This document shows, piece by piece, positions 5,145-6,452 of a stretch of DNA of 6,452 bases. Below the pieces are notes generated by a model that was not told where the DNA came from, searched no databases, and was given only the letters and a program-made list of their open reading frames with translations. The position numbers and the translations under genes are program-made. The number at the start of each line of letters is the position of its first letter. Position 1 is the first letter of the stretch. Source of the stretch: Acidobacteriota bacterium (GTDB lineage Bacteria > Acidobacteriota > Terriglobia > Terriglobales > Acidobacteriaceae); contig JAJZDO010000520.1 of the NCBI GenBank assembly GCA_021805955.1, forward strand, positions 1 through 6,452, in the 5' to 3' direction.

Positions 5145-6425
5145 TTAGTGTGCGGGAGTTTCCACAACTCCCGGGGAATTTGGATCGAGGTGTTTCCCGT
5201 CTGGAGGCGGCTCGGTGCCGGTCAATTGTCCCCACCCAGGCAACTTCTGACTGCCGGTAATCAGGCGCGGCCCGACGGAAAGCGCGAAATACATCCAGAT
5301 CCACTGCAGCAGCACTATCGCGCGATTGCGAAAGCCGATCAGAAAGTAGATATGGATTGTAAGCCATGCCATCCACGCAGGCAGGCCACCGAGATGCGCA
5401 TGGAAAGGCCATTTCACGTCGGCAACAGCGCGATGCCGTCCGATGGTCGCCATATCGCCTTTGTCGAAATAATGGAATTTCGTCCTGGGTTCGGCCGCTA
5501 AGTCTTCAAGGATCTCGCGGGCGGCATGCACGCCCATCTGCATCGCCGGCTGCGCTACCCCGGGGATTCGTCTGCCGTTTTCGAGGACATGAGCCAGGTC
5601 GCCACAAACAAAAATGTCGCGATGGCCGGCGGGATTCAGATATTCGTCGACAACGATCGCCCCTCGCTTGTCCATTTCCGCGCCCAGCATTCTGCCAAGC
5701 GGAGAAGCCTGGACGCCAGCCGCCCACAAGGTCACAACCGACTCGACTCTTTCTCCATTGGCCACGACATACCCGGGCTGGATATCGGTTACATTTGCGT
5801 TAGTCCACACCTCAACTCCAAGGTGTGTCAACTCCTCCGTTGCCTCGCGGGACAGGTCTTCCGGATAGGTGGCCAGAATTCGCGGAGCGCCTTCCATGAC
5901 AATCACGTGAGCCTTGCTGGGGTCAATGTGGCGAAAATCCTCGCGCATGTAGAGTCGCGAAATGTCCGAGATTGCTCCTGCGAGTTCTACGCCCGTCGGG
6001 CCGCCGCCGACGATGACGAAATTCAGCGGCGGATGTGAGCCATGTTCCAGCGCCTGGCGCTCCGCCAGTTCAAACGCCAGCAGCACCCGACGACGAATCT
6101 CAATGGCGTCTTCGACAGTCTTGAGCCCGGGGGCAAAGGGCGCCCATTCGTCATGGCCAAAGTAGGAATGGGTGGATCCGGTAGCCAGGATCAGATAGTC
6201 ATACTGCATGTCCGCAGAGCTGTGAAGATGGACTGATTTCGTAGCCACATCGATGCCGACCACCTCATCCATCAGCACGTCGACATTCGGCTGATTGCGA
6301 AAGAGACTGCGAATGGGCTGGGCAATGTCTCCGGGCGAAAGGGCGGCAAGCGCGACCTGATACAGCAACGGCTGGAAGGTGTGGTGGTTGCGTCGGTCGA
6401 TCAGCATCACATCTACTGGTTTGCC
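5145..6425 (-). CDS. ndh: Type II NADH:quinone oxidoreductase (NDH-2), N-terminus missing
   Basis: A flavoprotein that passes electrons from NADH to membrane quinone without pumping protons, bound to the inner face of the cell membrane. Counting from the codon at 6410, motifs are: LIDRRNHHTFQPLLYQVA (3-20), end of the first FAD strand and the conserved HxFQPLLYQVA; LILATGSTHSYFG (73-85); VIVGGGPTGVELAGAISD (132-149), the NADH Rossmann loop; LWAAGVQASPL (228-238); DIFVCGDLAHV (265-275), second FAD contact; AQPAMQMGVHAA (286-297), the quinone-site AQxAxQ motif; and a hydrophobic C-terminal membrane-anchor region (about 340-378, GGLPAWMAWLTIHIYFLIGF onward). The reading frame continues upstream as GKPVDV to 6425, then meets TGA where a 27-base duplicate of internal sequence begins. 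About 20-30 residues with the expected GGGFGG FAD loop are therefore absent, and no true start is visible. GTG 6410 is not credible as a start. The stop is TAA at 5145-5147. The rest is intact, so the gene is probably complete in the cell and broken here by the contig end. Confidence 0.93.
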   Translation of the reverse strand, partial: GKPVDVMLIDRRNHHTFQPLLYQVALAALSPGDIAQPIRSLFRNQPNVDVLMDEVVGIDVATKSVHLHSSADMQYDYLILATGSTHSYFGHDEWAPFAPGLKTVEDAIEIRRRVLLAFELAERQALEHGSHPPLNFVIVGGGPTGVELAGAISDISRLYMREDFRHIDPSKAHVIVMEGAPRILATYPEDLSREATEELTHLGVEVWTNANVTDIQPGYVVANGERVESVVTLWAAGVQASPLGRMLGAEMDKRGAIVVDEYLNPAGHRDIFVCGDLAHVLENGRRIPGVAQPAMQMGVHAAREILEDLAAEPRTKFHYFDKGDMATIGRHRAVADVKWPFHAHLGGLPAWMAWLTIHIYFLIGFRNRAIVLLQWIWMYFALSVGPRLITGSQKLPGWGQLTGTEPPPDGKHLDPNSPGVVETPAH

Positions 6426-6452
6426 TCAGCGGCGGATGTGAGCCATGTTCCA
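6426..6452. repeat. 27-base exact duplicate of 6023-6049 at the window end
   Basis: The last 27 bases equal 6023-6049 (inside the NDH-2 gene, region LEHGSHPPL) in the same orientation. The match starts exactly where the NDH-2 reading frame breaks and runs to the last base. Here the copy is read in another frame and yields a TGA. A short exact repeat at a contig tip suggests an assembly artefact, though a true local rearrangement cannot be excluded. Confidence 0.85.

Noticed and set aside
5526..6038. Plus-strand open frame of 170 codons
   Set aside because: It is the shadow of the NDH-2 gene, whose Rossmann and quinone motifs are unmistakable on the minus strand.
1..6452. CRISPR array, tRNA, rRNA, riboswitch, or defence/toxin-antitoxin system
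   Set aside because: No regularly spaced repeats, cloverleaf, rRNA motif or matching proteins were seen on either strand.

Overview
The window (6452 bases, moderately GC-rich) looks like a bacterial chromosome fragment. The most likely source is an acidobacterium (Terriglobia-like) from an environmental or metagenomic assembly. That assignment is an inference from protein character: a secreted Cys-rich CYCXC-type protein, an IlvE, a heme-degrading-domain (UPF0303) protein and a type II NADH dehydrogenase. No rRNA or tRNA is present to anchor it. Both edges look like contig ends: the left edge cuts an insertion-sequence transposase, and the right edge ends in a 27-base exact copy of an internal segment.

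Layout. (1) 1-1127, minus: an IS4-type DDE transposase with all three catalytic residues still encoded, but broken by an in-frame TAG and a one-base frameshift and cut by the window edge. (2) 1128-1463: non-coding, with one small perfect hairpin and a candidate promoter near the end. (3) 1464-1925, plus: a small exported Cys-rich protein of the PCYCGC/CYCXC type. (4) 2121-3062, plus: branched-chain amino acid aminotransferase (ilvE) with a good ribosome binding site and a TATAAT box upstream. (5) 3112-3615, plus: a UPF0303/heme-degrading-domain protein, 49 bases after ilvE and probably co-transcribed, which seems to start at CTG. (6) about 3688-4906, plus: a nested mobile-element remnant. The 3' part of a group II intron (reverse transcriptase/maturase C-terminal half, domain V, domain VI with bulged branch-point A) ends at 4601 and is followed directly by the C-terminal part of a second, different IS4-family transposase, with short inverted repeats outside. 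(7) 4889-5144: non-coding, with a repeat of the IS-end motif and a 9-bp inverted repeat. (8) 5145-6425, minus: type II NADH:quinone oxidoreductase lacking its N-terminal FAD-binding loop because the sequence breaks at 6425/6426.

The metabolic genes are ordinary. IlvE does the last step of Leu/Ile/Val synthesis, and NDH-2 feeds electrons from NADH to quinone. The main point of interest is the nested element. The intron 3' end can be placed to the base, and the exon that follows restarts at L-F-F-K, immediately after the expected catalytic glutamate of the IS4 Y-R-E-K motif. This implies that the intron inserted inside or beside that codon. I see no clear new defence, CRISPR or biosynthetic system.
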